A stretch of 64,000 nucleotides of DNA from Nitrosospira lacus (GCF_000355765.4 NZ_CP021106.3:2575137-2639136), one strand, 5' to 3'. Shown: positions 46,762 to 58,417, counted from the first letter of the stretch. The notes: generated from the sequence alone by a model not told the origin. Numbers and translations: made by a program.

Positions 46762-47712
46762 TCAGGTGACCAGATTCTGCGGCTTGCCGGCCACCCAGGC
46801 CTCGATATTCTCAATCAGTTGATTAGCCAGGGATTGCATGGCCTCGTCCGATGCCCAGGCAACATGCGGTGTCAGAATGAAGTTGGGGCGGCGCAGGTCG
46901 AGTAATGGATTGCCATCCTTTGGCGGCTCGACCGTCAGCACGTCAAAACCCGCTCCGGCGATCAGGCCTTCATCCAGCGCCTGAACCAGCGCGGCCTCAT
47001 CCACCAGTCCACCGCGCGCGGTATTGATCAGCAGTGCGCTGCGCTTCATCTTGCGCAGTTCATTGATGCCGATAAGATCTCGCGTTGCGGGGGTTAGCGG
47101 ACAGTGCAGCGAAAGTATATCCGCCTCGGCAAGTACCTGGTCGAGCGGCGTGAGCACCACCTCTTTTTTCTTGCGAGACGAGTGATAGGCAAACAACACA
47201 TGCATGCCGAAGCCGCGTGCAATGGCAGCGGTGGCCTGCCCGATGGTACCCTCGCCGATAATCCCCATGGTGGAGCCGGACAACTCGGCGATAGGGTGCG
47301 TGAACAAGCAGAACTGTTCCGATTTCTGCCAGGCGCCCTGCTCGATCTCCTGCCGGTATGCCAGCAAATTCCGGCGTAACGCCAGCACCAGCGCGAATAC
47401 GTGCTCCGGGACAGTGTGAATCGCATAATTGCGGATATTCGCCACCGCGATACCGCGGCTGCGGCACGCCGCAATATCGATGCCATCATATCCGGTCGCC
47501 GTTACCGCGATCATTTTCAGCCTGGGCAATTCCGCGAGGGTTTCATCGCTCAACGGTACTTTGTTGATGATTGCCACTGTCGCATTCCGCAGACGCGGCA
47601 CGATCTGATCGTAAGCTGTGTGGGCGTATTCTTCGTAAGTATGCTCGAAACCCGGCTGGCGCACCTGCGCTTTGATCGAATCGCGTTCAAGAAAAACTAC
47701 GTGGTGGCTCAT
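46762..47712 (-). CDS. D-2-hydroxyacid dehydrogenase (hydroxypyruvate/glycerate type)
   Basis: Starting at ATG 47712 (MSHHVVFLERDS), which follows GGGAGG at proper distance, the protein has 316 residues; an ATG six bases upstream directly abuts that site. The NAD-binding motif is MGIIGEGTIGQATA (GxGxxG). Catalytic residues are in INTARGGLVDE (Arg), VLTVEPP (Glu) and TPHVAWAS (His). YHSSRKKKEVV in the NAD loop lacks an acidic residue, which hints at NADP use. It likely reduces hydroxypyruvate or glyoxylate, but pyruvate-type substrates cannot be excluded. Confidence 0.9.
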   Translation of the reverse strand: MSHHVVFLERDSIKAQVRQPGFEHTYEEYAHTAYDQIVPRLRNATVAIINKVPLSDETLAELPRLKMIAVTATGYDGIDIAACRSRGIAVANIRNYAIHTVPEHVFALVLALRRNLLAYRQEIEQGAWQKSEQFCLFTHPIAELSGSTMGIIGEGTIGQATAAIARGFGMHVLFAYHSSRKKKEVVLTPLDQVLAEADILSLHCPLTPATRDLIGINELRKMKRSALLINTARGGLVDEAALVQALDEGLIAGAGFDVLTVEPPKDGNPLLDLRRPNFILTPHVAWASDEAMQSLANQLIENIEAWVAGKPQNLVT

Positions 47713-47784
47713 ATTCATCCTCCCTCGTTTGAGTCTGGGGGCTGCAGCGGCAAGGGCCGATACCCCCAAGGATCGGGGATGATG

Positions 47785-48684
47785 CTACTCCCGATTCATT
47801 CTTGCGGAAAACAGGCTGGCCGAGACAATCAGCGCACCGCCCACCCAATTCCTGAGCGTCATGGCCTCATCTGTCAGGAAATACGCCGCAACCGCCGCAA
47901 CCACCAGTTCAAACAACATAATAACAATAGCCCGATTCGCGGGAACATGCGTCACACCATACTGCACAACCACGCTCAGCACAAACACGATGACCCCCAG
48001 TCCCAGCAGTAGCAGATACGAATCCATGGAAACACCGCCCAGAGTGGGCAGGTCGGGCAAAAACATGCTGTAAACGAATCCTGTCAGCGCGACACCTATC
48101 CATACCGCCACGGATTTCGATTGGACATTGTGATACTGGTCTTTGCGGCTCAGCACATTCAAGAGCGCAAACATGAAACCGGCTGACAACCCCATCCAGT
48201 CACCGTAAGATGAGGGCAGCAAAGAACCACTTTCTGGTTCCCACAACATGATTATCGCGCCGGCTAGCGAAATGACGATAACCAGATACCCATGCAGGCT
48301 TAATTTTTCCTTCAGCAAAAGGCGGGAAAACACGATGGTCCAAAGCGGAGCAAGATAAAACAACAACAGCACACGCATGACTTCGCCATGGATCACGCCG
48401 AGCACATACGCGAGATTGGTCCAGCCAGCAAATAGCGCGATCCCCAATAACAGATGGGGTTCACCGCCGGCTATATGCGACATCCGCAAATCTTTCCGGA
48501 ACCATACCAACCCCAGCAACAAGGCAATAAAATAAGTAATCGCCGTTGCGATTGAACCACTTATCTCAGCTTGTTCCAGCACCCGATAGGGATACCAGAG
48601 CAGCCCCCAGATTATAGCGCCACCGAGTAGCGCCGTTACCGGCAAAAGGTTTTGTTTGTTTTGATTATTTTGCTTGGTCAGCAA
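47785..48684 (-). CDS. EamA/DMT-family transporter
   Basis: The 299-residue protein has ten membrane helices arranged as two EamA halves. The first is about 15-145 (LLGGAIIWGLLWYPYRVLE at the start), the second about 160-297, with LELVVAAVAAYFLTDEAMTLRNWVGGALIVSA being typical. The start is TTG 48684 with GGGG upstream. DMT proteins export or import amino acids, sugars or small metabolites. It lies upstream of the dehydrogenase and divergent from dapC, suggesting but not proving a metabolite link. Confidence 0.88.
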   Translation of the reverse strand: MLTKQNNQNKQNLLPVTALLGGAIIWGLLWYPYRVLEQAEISGSIATAITYFIALLLGLVWFRKDLRMSHIAGGEPHLLLGIALFAGWTNLAYVLGVIHGEVMRVLLLFYLAPLWTIVFSRLLLKEKLSLHGYLVIVISLAGAIIMLWEPESGSLLPSSYGDWMGLSAGFMFALLNVLSRKDQYHNVQSKSVAVWIGVALTGFVYSMFLPDLPTLGGVSMDSYLLLLGLGVIVFVLSVVVQYGVTHVPANRAIVIMLFELVVAAVAAYFLTDEAMTLRNWVGGALIVSASLFSARMNRE

Positions 48685-48771
48685 GCCACCAGCCCCTTAT
48701 AATTCCGCTTCGATCAAGAGATCCATTCTGAAAATGACTGCCTACGGCCGCAGGTTGCCTTCTTTATAAAA

Positions 48772-49965
48772 TTGAATCCCAACCTCAACCGCCTGCAACC
48801 CTACCCCTTCCAGAAGCTTCACAAGCTGTTCGAGGGAATCACACCCAACCGGGCGTTCGCGCCCATCAGCCTGCATATCGGCGAGCCCAAACATGCAACG
48901 CCTGATTTCATCCGCCAAGCCCTTACGGACAACCTCGCTGGTCTGGCGCATTATCCCACAACGCTTGGAGCCAGATCGCTGCGTGCGAGTATTGCCACTT
49001 GGCTAATGCGGCGTTATCGCTTGCCTGTGATAAATCCAGAAACAGAGATCATTCCCGTTAACGGCAGCCGTGAGGCGCTGTTTTCTGTAGCCCAGGCAGT
49101 GATCGATTCATCTCTTTCACAAGCAGCAGTGGTGTGTCCAAATCCGTTTTACCAGATATATGAAGGCGCGGCTTTGCTGGCCGGTGCCACACCTTATTTC
49201 TTGAACACGCTGCCGGAGAATGGTTTCACGCTCGGCTATGCGCAATTGCCGGATGATATCTGGTCCCACACGCAACTGGCATACGTCTGCTCACCCGGAA
49301 ATCCCACGGGCAGAGTGATGTCGATGGATGAGTGGCGGCGATTATTTGAGCTTTCCGACCGGCATGGATTCATCATCGCTGCGGACGAGTGCTACTCCGA
49401 AATCTATTTCCATGAAACTGCGCCCCCGCTCGGCGCCCTGGAAGCTGCCCATCGCCTCGGCCGTAGCGGCTTTCCACGGCTGCTGGTATTCAGCAGTCTG
49501 TCGAAAAGATCCAATGTGCCGGGTATGCGTTCAGGTTTTGTAGCGGGAGATGCGGCGGTGCTGGAAAAATTTTTGCTCTATCGCACTTACCATGGCAGCG
49601 CGATGAATCCCGCGGTACAGGCAGCGAGTGAGGCAGCCTGGAGTGACGAACTTCATGTTATTGAGAACCGCCGCTTGTATCAGGAGAAATTCACGACGGT
49701 CACCGAGTTGCTAGCTGGTAACATGCAAATATCCATACCGGACGCGGCATTTTACCTTTGGGTAAAAACACCCGTTGGCGATGTCGAGTTCACCCGGAAG
49801 CTATATCAAGATTATAATGTAACGGTATTACCGGGCAGTTATCTGGCACGGTATGCGCATGGGATTAACCCTGGCGAAAATTTCGTGCGCATTGCCCTGG
49901 TTGCACCGCTGACTGAATGTATCGAAGCAGCCAGCCGCATAAAAATGCTGATGTCTTGTATATAA
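48772..49965 (+). CDS. dapC: N-succinyldiaminopimelate aminotransferase
   Basis: The 397-residue aminotransferase starts at TTG 48772 (NPNLNRLQPYPFQKLHKLF). An upstream ATG frame ends after eleven codons, so TTG is the only candidate. It shows the class I/II PLP features: YCSPGNPTGRVMS-like (Asn), DECYSEIYF (Asp and Tyr) and SSLSKRSNVPGMRSGF (the Schiff-base Lys). HIGEPKHATPDFI is the DapC-specific start. It converts succinyl-amino-ketopimelate to succinyl-diaminopimelate in lysine and peptidoglycan precursor synthesis. It heads dapC-dapD-dapE. Confidence 0.95.
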   Translation: MNPNLNRLQPYPFQKLHKLFEGITPNRAFAPISLHIGEPKHATPDFIRQALTDNLAGLAHYPTTLGARSLRASIATWLMRRYRLPVINPETEIIPVNGSREALFSVAQAVIDSSLSQAAVVCPNPFYQIYEGAALLAGATPYFLNTLPENGFTLGYAQLPDDIWSHTQLAYVCSPGNPTGRVMSMDEWRRLFELSDRHGFIIAADECYSEIYFHETAPPLGALEAAHRLGRSGFPRLLVFSSLSKRSNVPGMRSGFVAGDAAVLEKFLLYRTYHGSAMNPAVQAASEAAWSDELHVIENRRLYQEKFTTVTELLAGNMQISIPDAAFYLWVKTPVGDVEFTRKLYQDYNVTVLPGSYLARYAHGINPGENFVRIALVAPLTECIEAASRIKMLMSCI

Positions 49966-50029
49966 CGTGCGCCGAAGAATTGAATCGTCAAAAATATTTC
50001 GGATATCTTAGGAAAAATAAAGGAAACCC

Positions 50030-52014
<1,985 letters not shown>

Positions 52015-52130
52015 TAGGGAGTCTTTCTGAATAAATCCTCCGTGGAGCTCTCAGTCGACAACTCAGTTGGCCAATCGGTTGTCAAACTCGTGAACCTATT
52101 CAAAGGCTCCTGTTTACTGGCGAACAGGTC

Positions 52131-52227
52131 CATGAATTTCGTCATTCCGAGCTTGACCCGGAATCCAATCCCAACCAACAATGGTGTGACTTGCACGCCA
52201 TGGATACCGGCTTCCGCTGGCATGATG
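52131..52227 (+). repeat. Dispersed CGTCATTCC-type intergenic repeat, copy C (forward)
   Basis: It reads GAATTTCGTCATTCCGAG, CCCGGAATCCAATCCC, CAATGGTGTGAC and TACCGGCTTCCGCTGGCATG, about 95 bp, and aligns along its full length to the inverted copy at 53231-53325. The two copies flank prmB. An imperfect palindrome (GACAAC...GTTGTC) precedes it at about 52058-52084. Confidence 0.8.
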
Positions 52228-52297
52228 TTTGTACTATTTGCCCACCAGATCAGTAACCAGGCACCTGAATCGCAGCTATCTGAAAGTTAAGGTGTCC

Positions 52298-53194
52298 ATG
52301 TATATCGAAGCCAAGACCCAGCTTCAGACGCTACGCGATCTGCTGCGATTCGCGGTAAGCCGCTTTAACGAGGCTAGTCTCTATTTCGGCCATGGATCAG
52401 CTTCGGCGTACGACGAGGCGGCCTATCTCATTCTCCACACCCTCCATCTTCCACTCGACCGGCTGGAACCGTTTCTTGATGCGTGCCTCACCACAACGGA
52501 ACTGGAGCAGGTATTGCACATAATCCAGCGCCGCGCAATAGAAAAAATTCCCGCCGCTTACCTCACCCATGAAGCCTGGCTGGGAGATTTCAGTTTTTAT
52601 GTGGATGAGCGCGTGATCGTACCGCGCTCCTTCATTGCCGAACTGCTGCGAGAGCAACTGGCGCCATGGATAGAAAACCCCGATGAAATCCATTCAGCGC
52701 TAGATCTCTGTACCGGATCGGGATGCCTTGCGGTGTTGCTGGCACACGCTTTTGGAGATGCCGCCATAGACGCCACGGACATTTCACCTGAAGCGCTGCA
52801 AGTCGCGCAGAAGAATGTAACGGATTACAACCTGGAACATAGGATCAATCTTATGCAATCCGACTTATTCGCGGGACTGGAAGGACGCCGCTACGATCTC
52901 ATTATCAGCAATCCGCCTTATGTCAGCGCTGAATCGATGGCGGCACTCCCCGGGGAGTATCGTCACGAGCCGCGTAATGCCCTGGCGAGCGGCGAAGACG
53001 GGCTGGAGGCAACCCGCGCAATACTGCGCGAGGCTGCTGACTATTTAACTGATCAGGGCGTGCTGATTGTCGAAATTGGCCATAACCGCGATGCCCTGGA
53101 ACAGGAATTCCGCCAGACTCCCTTCACCTGGCTGGAAACCAGCACCGGCGATGAGTTTGTGTTCATGCTGAAACGCGATCAGCTTCCCCACTGA
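52298..53194 (+). CDS. prmB: Ribosomal protein L3 N5-glutamine methyltransferase
   Basis: From ATG 52298 (MYIEAKTQLQTLRDLL), preceded by AAGG, the protein has 298 residues. A longer frame from 52229 overlaps the repeat and is rejected. The helical N-terminal domain leads to a Rossmann methyltransferase with ALDLCTGSGCLAVLLAHAF (AdoMet loop), DISPEALQVA and the catalytic NPPY in IISNPPYVSAESM. RVIVPRSFIAELL is the PrmB-specific start of the catalytic domain. It methylates Gln150 of L3. It lies downstream of dapE and between inverted repeats. Confidence 0.96.
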   Translation: MYIEAKTQLQTLRDLLRFAVSRFNEASLYFGHGSASAYDEAAYLILHTLHLPLDRLEPFLDACLTTTELEQVLHIIQRRAIEKIPAAYLTHEAWLGDFSFYVDERVIVPRSFIAELLREQLAPWIENPDEIHSALDLCTGSGCLAVLLAHAFGDAAIDATDISPEALQVAQKNVTDYNLEHRINLMQSDLFAGLEGRRYDLIISNPPYVSAESMAALPGEYRHEPRNALASGEDGLEATRAILREAADYLTDQGVLIVEIGHNRDALEQEFRQTPFTWLETSTGDEFVFMLKRDQLPH

Positions 53195-53230
53195 TTACTC
53201 TGGGTTAGCGCTATAAAGCGAACGTTACAA

Positions 53231-53325
53231 GCGTCATGTCGGAAGCCGGCATACGGCGGCAGGCAAGGCACCCCATTGCTGGGTGGGACTGGATTCCGGG
53301 TCAAACCCGGAATGACGAAGATTCG
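53231..53325 (-). repeat. Dispersed CGTCATTCC-type intergenic repeat, copy D (inverted)
   Basis: The minus strand reads TTCGTCATTCCGGGTTTGACC, CGGAATCCAGTCCC, CAATGGGGTG and TGCCGGCTTCCGACATGAC, the same order as copy C. The copies therefore point toward each other across prmB. It lies between the prmB and rluB stops, where it could serve as a terminator for both. Confidence 0.8.
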
Positions 53326-53344
53326 TGGTAATCTTCTTGCCGAA

Positions 53345-54166
53345 TCAAGTGACCAGCGCCAATAAACGCCTTGTCTCGGTCTCATCCAACTCCATCCATT
53401 TTCCGCGTTTCAGGCGCGGCGGCAGGTTGATGGGACCAAAGCGCACCCGCATCAGGCGGCTCACCGTCATTCCCACCGTTTCAAACATGCGGCGCACTTC
53501 GCGATTCCTGCCTTCCTTCAATATTACCCGGTACCAGTGGTTGGACCCCTCGCCACCCTGGTCCGACAAGTGATCGAACTTCGCCAGGCCATCTTCCAGT
53601 TCAATGCCTGTAGTCAGCAATTCCGTCACTTCCGGAGTCAGGCGCCCCATGATCCGTACCGCATATTCACGCTCGACTTCGAACCGGGGATGCATCAGTC
53701 GGTTGGCCAATTCTCCGTCGGTGGTGAAAATCAGTAACCCGCTGGTATTGTAGTCAAGCCTGCCGATGGATATCCATTTAGAAGATCGCAATTGCGGCAA
53801 CTTGTCGAATACGGAAGTCCTGCCCCCGGGATCATCATGGCTGACGATCTCACCCTCCGGTTTATGGTAAAGCACAACCCTGGGAAGGCGGTCATCGGAT
53901 TTGAAGTGTATGGTGCGCTTGCCCACCCGTATGGTGTCATCAGGCCCGGCCCGATCACCGATTACCGCCACTTTTCCATTAATGGTCGCCCCGCCGGCGG
54001 CAATCAGCTCCTCCATCTCACGCCTCGACCCAAGTCCTGCCTGTGCCAGCAACTTTTGGAGTTTGTGCGTAACCGGCGCGGATACTGATGGGGGCGCGGA
54101 GCTGGCGTCAGCGCCGGTGGATACGGAACCCTTTTTCTTTATCGGCCTGATCGGCCTCGCTTTCAT
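53345..54166 (-). CDS. rluB: 23S rRNA pseudouridine 2605 synthase RluB
   Basis: The 273-residue protein has an S4 RNA-binding domain (KLQKLLAQAGLGSRREMEELI, about 35-95) after a charged disordered leader of 30 residues. It continues with the RsuA/RluB catalytic motif GRLDYNTSGLLIFTTDG, whose Asp is the catalytic residue. HWYRVILKEGRNREVRRMFETVGM is conserved. It makes pseudouridine at 2605 of 23S rRNA. The assignment to RluB rather than RluE or RluF rests on length, the S4 domain and the GRLDYNTSGLL form. Confidence 0.93.
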   Translation of the reverse strand: MKARPIRPIKKKGSVSTGADASSAPPSVSAPVTHKLQKLLAQAGLGSRREMEELIAAGGATINGKVAVIGDRAGPDDTIRVGKRTIHFKSDDRLPRVVLYHKPEGEIVSHDDPGGRTSVFDKLPQLRSSKWISIGRLDYNTSGLLIFTTDGELANRLMHPRFEVEREYAVRIMGRLTPEVTELLTTGIELEDGLAKFDHLSDQGGEGSNHWYRVILKEGRNREVRRMFETVGMTVSRLMRVRFGPINLPPRLKRGKWMELDETETRRLLALVT

Positions 54167-54246
54167 CTATCGCTCACCTTTAAAACCATGCAGGATTTCT
54201 CCCTTTTTCAGAAGAATGAAAATAAGCGCGCACTCACGCCCTGCCG

Positions 54247-54843
54247 TCAAATCTCCCTGCGCTCGATCACCGCCTGCGCCAGTGTACCGCTATCCACGTG
54301 CTCCAGCTCACCACCCACGGGCAACCCGCGCGCGATCCGGGTAACCTTCACTTCCTTGCTGCGTAGAAGCTCGCCGACATAATGGGCGGTCGCCTCGCCT
54401 TCCACGGTAAAATTGGTAGCGAGTACGATTTCGCGTACCAGCCCGTCCTGGACCCGCTTCAGCAACCGGTCAAGATGAATCTCCCTGGGGCCAATGCCAT
54501 CCAAAGGTGAGAGCCTGCCCATCAGCACGAAATACATGCCCTTGTAACAGTGCGCCTGTTCCATCATCAGCAGGTCGGCCGGCATTTCCACCACGCATAG
54601 CAATGTCGCATCGCGCCGCTCGGAACGGCACAACTCGCACACGATTTCTTCAGTGAAGTTGTTGCATTTCTCGCAGTGCCTGATATGTTCCAGTGCATAG
54701 GCAAGCGACTTGGCAAGCCGCTCTGCGCCGGCATGATCCCGCTGCAGGAGATGATAAGCCATGCGTTGCGCCGACCTGGGTCCCACTCCGGGCAGGCAGC
54801 GCAACGATTCGATCAGGTCTTCGAGACTGGTTGGCGTTTTCAT
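54247..54843 (-). CDS. recR: Recombination mediator RecR
   Basis: The 198-residue protein shows the helix-hairpin-helix segment [20 protein letters not shown] (about 15-34), the C4 zinc finger CEKCNNF...CELC (about 57-72), and the Toprim domain around [16 protein letters not shown]. The end LDRLLKRVQ...[18 protein letters not shown] is standard. With RecF and RecO it loads RecA on gaps. It is the last gene of dnaX-ybaB-recR. Confidence 0.97.
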   Translation of the reverse strand: MKTPTSLEDLIESLRCLPGVGPRSAQRMAYHLLQRDHAGAERLAKSLAYALEHIRHCEKCNNFTEEIVCELCRSERRDATLLCVVEMPADLLMMEQAHCYKGMYFVLMGRLSPLDGIGPREIHLDRLLKRVQDGLVREIVLATNFTVEGEATAHYVGELLRSKEVKVTRIARGLPVGGELEHVDSGTLAQAVIERREI

Positions 54844-54927
54844 TGTAAATAAAGCCCGAGAAGGAGCATTGCACGAAGCGGCACACGCATTCCAATATCC
54901 GGTCCATTAGATCCCATCTTCGACAAA

Positions 54928-55254
54928 TTAAAACGGCAATTTCATCCCGGGCGGTAGCGCCATTCCGGAAGTCAAGCCAGCCATTTTTTCCTGCGTGGTG
55001 ACTTCCACCCGCCGCACCGCATCGTTTACCGCGGCGGCGATCAGGTCTTCGAGCATGTCCTTATCGTCACCAATCAGGCTGTCGTCGATAGCCACGCGCT
55101 TGACATCATAGCGACAAGTCATCACCACCTTGACCATGCCGGCGCCGGACTGGCCTTCGACTTCGATCGAGGCCAATTTCTCCTGCATATTTTTCATGTT
55201 CTCCTGCATTTGCTGAGCCTGCTTCATAAAATTGCCCAAGCCACCTTTCATCAT
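54928..55254 (-). CDS. ybaB: Nucleoid-associated protein YbaB/EbfC
   Basis: The 108-residue protein begins [43 protein letters not shown] and ends with a proline-rich tail ([12 protein letters not shown]). It is a helical-tweezer dimer that binds DNA. It sits 12 bases after dnaX and before recR, the conserved order. Confidence 0.97.
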   Translation of the reverse strand: MMKGGLGNFMKQAQQMQENMKNMQEKLASIEVEGQSGAGMVKVVMTCRYDVKRVAIDDSLIGDDKDMLEDLIAAAVNDAVRRVEVTTQEKMAGLTSGMALPPGMKLPF

Positions 55255-55266
55255 TTTCCACCTCCA

Positions 55267-56934
55267 CTATTGAATGGGTTTGATCGAGGAAACGATCAGT
55301 TCCGCGTCGAAATTCTCCACCAGCTCTCGTACGAACGGGTCTGTTTCGATGGCCGTGATAGCCTGCGACTGCTTCTGCTGTTTTTCCTGGTTTTCCAGCT
55401 CCGCGGGATTCATGCCCGTCACGATCCCGACAGAGAACTTTAATCGGACCGGCTTACCGAGATACTCGCTCAGCGCGGCGCTCATTTTCTCCTGATGTCT
55501 TTTTTCCAGCAGGTGCTTGTGCTTTTCCGGTACGCAAAATTCGATTTCGTTCGGGGAAGCCTTCTTCACCTCACAATATTGAGCCAGCATCTTTGGCATT
55601 CCGTTCAACTTGAGCTGGTTTGCCATCGTTGTCCAGTCGCTGCCAAATATACTCACGGTGGGTGCAGGTCCAACCGTTGCTGTTTCGGCTGATTTCGCTT
55701 CTTTTACCGTTTCTGCTATGTTGAATGCTTCTGTCGTTTTTCTTGTTTCTGTCGTTTCCGCGGTTCCGGGTATTTCCACAAGCCTTGGGATTGAAGGCGA
55801 AGGCCGCTTTATCTCTTTATCATGCTTCGGTCCTGTAGCCCTGGGCATGTCCTCCGGCATGAACGCCAGCAACCGCATCAGCGTCATGGTGAAACCCGCA
55901 TACTCATCCGGCGCCTGGGACAGATCGGAGCGGCCATGTATGACAATCTGATAAAACAGCTGAATATCTTCCGGTGTGAACGTCTTCGCCAACGCGAAAA
56001 TTTCCTCGCGCTCGGGGGTCTCCTCAGCAATAGCCGACGGTACGACTTGCGCCAGCGCAAGACGATGCAGTAACGTTGCCAGATCCTGCAAAGCCGCATT
56101 GAACGACAAGCTACGGGTTTCCATCGCGTCAGCCACCGCAAGCATCCGGGCACCATCATTTTGCGACACGGCATCCAGCAAGTCATAAAGATAACCCTGA
56201 TCGATGGCCCCCAGCATGTCCCGCACCCCGGCTTCTTCGATCGTCCCCTTACCGAAGGCAATCGCCTGATCCAGAATACTCAAGGCATCGCGCATGCTGC
56301 CCTGCGCCGCCCGCGCCAGCAGCTGTAATGATGTGGCGTCGCAGCTTATCTTTTCCTGTTCAAGCACATGCTTGAGGTGGGCGACAATCAGCGGTAACGG
56401 GATCTGCTTCAGGTTGAATTGCAGGCAGCGAGACAAAACGGTAACGGGAATCTTTTGCGGATCGGTCGTGGCAAGAACAAATTTGACATGTTCTGGTGGC
56501 TCTTCCAGCGTTTTCAGCATGGCATTGAAAGCCGATTTGGAGAGCATGTGGACTTCATCGATGATGTAAATCTTGTAACGGGCGCTGGTGGGAGCATAAA
56601 GGGCGTTTTCCAGCAGCTCACGCATCTTGTCCACCTGTGTATTGGAGGCGGCATCCATCTCGATCAAGTCGACAAAGCGTCCGCTATCAATTTCCGTGCA
56701 GGTGGAACAAATGCCGCAAGGTGTGGGCGTAATCCCGGTCTGGCAATTGAGCGCCTTGGCCAGAATACGTGCGATAGTGGTTTTGCCGATGCCGCGCGTG
56801 CCGGTAAACAGGTAGGCATGGTGCAGTCTTTTTTGCTCAAGTGCGTTGGTAAGCGCCCTGACCACGTGCTCCTGTCCAGTCAGCTCGGAAAAACTCCTGG
56901 GACGCCATTTGCGGGCAAGGACTTGAGTTGGCAC
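55267..56934 (-). CDS. dnaX: DNA polymerase III subunit gamma/tau
   Basis: The 555-residue protein begins MPTQVLARKWRPRSFSELTGQEHVVRAL. Walker A is TRGIGKTTIA, the zinc module is CQTGITPTPCGICSTC, and Walker B is IIDEVHMLS. TTDPQKIPVTVLSRCLQFNLK is sensor 1. Domain III follows to about 360; residues about 365-430 are a Thr/Glu/Lys-rich linker. Domain V then binds the alpha subunit. No canonical A-AAA-AAG frameshift site in the right frame was found, so a short gamma form is not supported by sequence. Clamp-loader function is certain. Confidence 0.96.
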   Translation of the reverse strand: MPTQVLARKWRPRSFSELTGQEHVVRALTNALEQKRLHHAYLFTGTRGIGKTTIARILAKALNCQTGITPTPCGICSTCTEIDSGRFVDLIEMDAASNTQVDKMRELLENALYAPTSARYKIYIIDEVHMLSKSAFNAMLKTLEEPPEHVKFVLATTDPQKIPVTVLSRCLQFNLKQIPLPLIVAHLKHVLEQEKISCDATSLQLLARAAQGSMRDALSILDQAIAFGKGTIEEAGVRDMLGAIDQGYLYDLLDAVSQNDGARMLAVADAMETRSLSFNAALQDLATLLHRLALAQVVPSAIAEETPEREEIFALAKTFTPEDIQLFYQIVIHGRSDLSQAPDEYAGFTMTLMRLLAFMPEDMPRATGPKHDKEIKRPSPSIPRLVEIPGTAETTETRKTTEAFNIAETVKEAKSAETATVGPAPTVSIFGSDWTTMANQLKLNGMPKMLAQYCEVKKASPNEIEFCVPEKHKHLLEKRHQEKMSAALSEYLGKPVRLKFSVGIVTGMNPAELENQEKQQKQSQAITAIETDPFVRELVENFDAELIVSSIKPIQ

Positions 56935-57083
56935 GATAGCGGAAAAGTGATAACCGAGAGGAGATAGAAAAGATTATTGTAGACTGGCCGGAAACTCGCA
57001 TTCGTTCCGCAGACGACCCAAGGATAGGCCGGAACCGGCATTGCAAACGCCGGTTCCGGCCTGCTGCCTATCCAAATAAAAAG

Positions 57084-57183
57084 GGTGGCGAGCCTGACCC
57101 CCGGCACTTGCAGAAAATAGCTGTGGCTGCTTCCTTCCGGACCTGACCAGGTTCACTACTATGCAATGCGGGGAGGCCCGCCA
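57084..57183 (-). ncRNA. ffs: 4.5S RNA of the signal recognition particle (small SRP RNA)
   Basis: The minus strand carries the SRP core GGTCAGGTCCGGAAGGAAGC in a hairpin of about 100 bases. The terminal arms pair (GGCGGGCCT... with ...CTCGCC) and the transcript ends in CTTTTTATTT. It binds Ffh for targeting membrane proteins. It lies about 150 bases upstream of dnaX, transcribed in the same direction. Confidence 0.96.
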
Positions 57184-57360
57184 TAAAAAGTGAAAATAGT
57201 TTCAACCAGCAACTCGCAATAGAGTTACTATTTATAATAATCAATTAATTATACTTGATAAAATCCAGGCTTGCGGCAGGGAATTACGCTGCCCATCAAT
57301 TGTGTCATTGTGCACGGAGTCGACGCCTGCGTCTACTGCCATACCCGCAAGAATAGATGA

Positions 57361-58417
57361 TTAGGGCTGAGTCCCGATTTTTCGGGCAAGCGCCAGCAAT
57401 TCCCTTCCATTTTCAAGTCCATCAAGGAAACGTTCGGGAATTCCCTCAAGCCCTACCTGTGCGCCAACCAGGGCGCCAGTCAGCATCGCACGCGACATGT
57501 TCTGCCCCCCCCCCGTTTACGGCATGCAGCACCGCGGATTCGAAGTCATCCGCAAAACGCGCCGCAAGATAGTATGCGGCGGGAAGTTGATGATAGATGG
57601 CACACGGCATACCGTAAACGATGGATACTTTGCAGGCCGGTTCAATTCGGATATCCGGATCAATCGCCGCGAGGGCAACATAATGCGGTGTTAACAGCGC
57701 GTCGGGAGAGGAAAAGCGCCCGGCTCGTGGCGGATCGGGCTCGCCGGGACGGGGTGGAGCAAGATTGCTTTTTGTCACGGAATGAAATGGCAACTCGCCA
57801 TTTTGAACAAGCTGCATGAGCTTGTCCGAAATCACCGGCGTCAGTTTCTCTCCGGCAATCAAGCGGGACAGAATTACGTTGTAGGCCGTCGTCATGGCGA
57901 CGATGGCCTCATCGCCTTGCGTAAGAAGGCAATTGGCGGAAACCGTCTCGGCAACTTTTCGCGGGTGGTTCGCATAATGCGCAGCAAGCACAATGGCGCG
58001 TTCAGCCGCTTCCGTGGTATCCGCATGCCCTCCGGTTTCACGCCATGTCTTTCCTTGCTCCACGCGCCTGCGATATGCCTCCCGTATCGATTGGCTGGTA
58101 TATCCGCCTGGGCCGTATACCGGCGTGCCATTCAGCAAGGGAAACAATTCTTCATCGAGCCTGCGGGTAAAGTCCTCCTCACGATACTCCCCATGCTCCG
58201 CCACTGACCTGAGGAGCATGACGAAGATCAAGCCTGTCTGGGAAAGTTGTCCGGCAGTCATACCGCCGTGGTAACGATCCAGTTTCGGAGTCGTATAACC
58301 GTTCACCCAGGGACCATAATCCTTGCGCATCTCGGCAAGGTCATAATACCAGTGGCATCCCAAACCGAGGGCATCACCGACCAGCGCACCCATGATGGCA
58401 CCGGAAACTCGGTCCAT
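57361..58417 (-). pseudogene. ADP-ribosylglycohydrolase family protein, frame interrupted at a G10 run
   Basis: The first 300 codons from ATG 58417 (MDRVSGAIMGALVGDALGLGCHWYYDLAEM) encode a normal member of the family, with GALVGDALG and DTTEAAERAI blocks. At 57514-57505 the minus strand has ten G in a row. As written, the frame reads VNGGGAEHVACDADW and ends at 57446. Removing one G restores VNGGGQNMSRAMLTGALVGAQVG, then a fitting C-terminus up to TAA 57361 (ARKIGTQP). This shows either a true frameshift, a phase-variable gene, or a sequencing error in the tract. The family removes ADP-ribose from proteins or small molecules. Confidence 0.85.
57505..57514. repeat. Homopolymer run of ten C (G10 on the coding strand)
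   Basis: C10 lies within the glycohydrolase gene at the point where the reading frame breaks. Runs of this length slip readily in replication. Confidence 0.95.

Noticed and set aside
55267-56934. Programmed frameshift in dnaX at the A6G run near 55505
   Set aside because: The run lies in codons GAA-AAA-AGA, not in the A-AAA-AAG phase needed for slippage, and it lies in the C-terminal domain rather than after domain III.
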